Source: Opitutia bacterium UBA7876 (lineage in GTDB: Bacteria > Verrucomicrobiota > Verrucomicrobiia > Opitutales > Seribacteraceae). Taken from it: a stretch of DNA of 23,851 bases. This document shows, one piece after another, positions 23,711-23,851 of the stretch (position 1 is the stretch's first letter; the number at the start of each line of letters is the position of its first letter). The translations under genes and the position numbers were made by a program. The DNA lies in contig DLRY01000062.1 of assembly GCA_002500665.1 (NCBI GenBank), forward strand, positions 1-23,851, given 5' to 3'. Below the pieces are notes generated by a model. That model ran no database searches. It was not told the origin of the DNA and saw only the letters and a program-made list of their open reading frames with translations.

Positions 23711-23851
23711 TCAGGTGATCGCCCTGATTACGCGGCGGGCCATTCCATCGGCCAGGACCTGGTCCTGCCGTCCCGACCGTACCTGCTTGGTGGTACGCTT
23801 GCGGCGCAAGTGCCTCTGGCCGGGCTTGCGAAACTTCACTTTGCCTGTACC
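23711..23851 (-). CDS. rpmI: 50S ribosomal protein L35 (partial, 5' end outside window)
   Basis: Only the C-terminal 46 residues and TGA stop are in the window; they are too short to stand out as a full open frame. The visible part begins GTGKVKFRKPGQRHLRRKR, matching the conserved TGxGKVKRxKAxxRHLL block of L35, and ends MARRVIRAIT. The place directly before rplT confirms the call, as infC-rpmI-rplT is a conserved order; infC would lie beyond the window edge. Confidence 0.93.
   Translation of the reverse strand, partial: GTGKVKFRKPGQRHLRRKRTTKQVRSGRQDQVLADGMARRVIRAIT

Overview
The window reads as a bacterial chromosome segment from the PVC superphylum, most likely a verrucomicrobium close to the Opitutae/Puniceicoccales. 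The main clues are a DUF1549/DUF1553 (Planctomycete-type cytochrome c) gene coupled to a Tat-exported DUF1501 gene, a TtpC-type TonB cluster with DUF3450 and TPR partners, a GatCAB operon, and few clear Shine-Dalgarno sequences. The lineage is an inference from gene content; no rRNA or tRNA gene was seen. Coding density is very high and no stretch over 300 bases lacks a gene.

Region 1 (1-7363): the 3' part of a very large surface adhesin with an MBG domain and five tandem YDG repeats, on the plus strand. It converges with a two-gene minus-strand operon encoding a secreted heme-motif PSCyt/PSD protein with a LamG insertion, and its DUF1501 partner.

Region 2 (7431-10813): a Fur-superfamily regulator and nadA (quinolinate synthase, NAD synthesis) form a minus-strand operon. 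It diverges from a PpiC/SurA-like peptidyl-prolyl isomerase gene. The 136-bp divergent spacer holds a 35-bp interrupted palindrome. The regulator lacks the histidines expected at the Fur/PerR regulatory metal site. metF (5,10-methylenetetrahydrofolate reductase) follows on the minus strand, with a second long palindrome directly at its start codon.

Region 3 (10829-16496): a seven-gene minus-strand operon joined by stop/start overlaps: DUF3450, a TtpC-like ExbB with a long periplasmic part, a short ExbB, two ExbD paralogues, TonB and a TPR protein. This is a complete energising motor for outer-membrane TonB-dependent transport, with both the ExbB and the ExbD component duplicated.

Region 4 (16569-23851): a minus-strand translation operon, in transcription order rpmI (partial), rplT, pheS, pheT, gatC, gatA, gatB. 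It combines ribosomal proteins L35 and L20, phenylalanyl-tRNA synthetase and the tRNA-dependent amidotransferase. A terminator-like hairpin with a U-tract overlaps the rplT stop codon just ahead of pheS and could attenuate the downstream genes.

The least explained signals are the HHDH-less Fur-like protein with its 35-bp palindrome, the metF palindrome that suggests a repressible and possibly leaderless promoter, and the rplT/pheS attenuator candidate.
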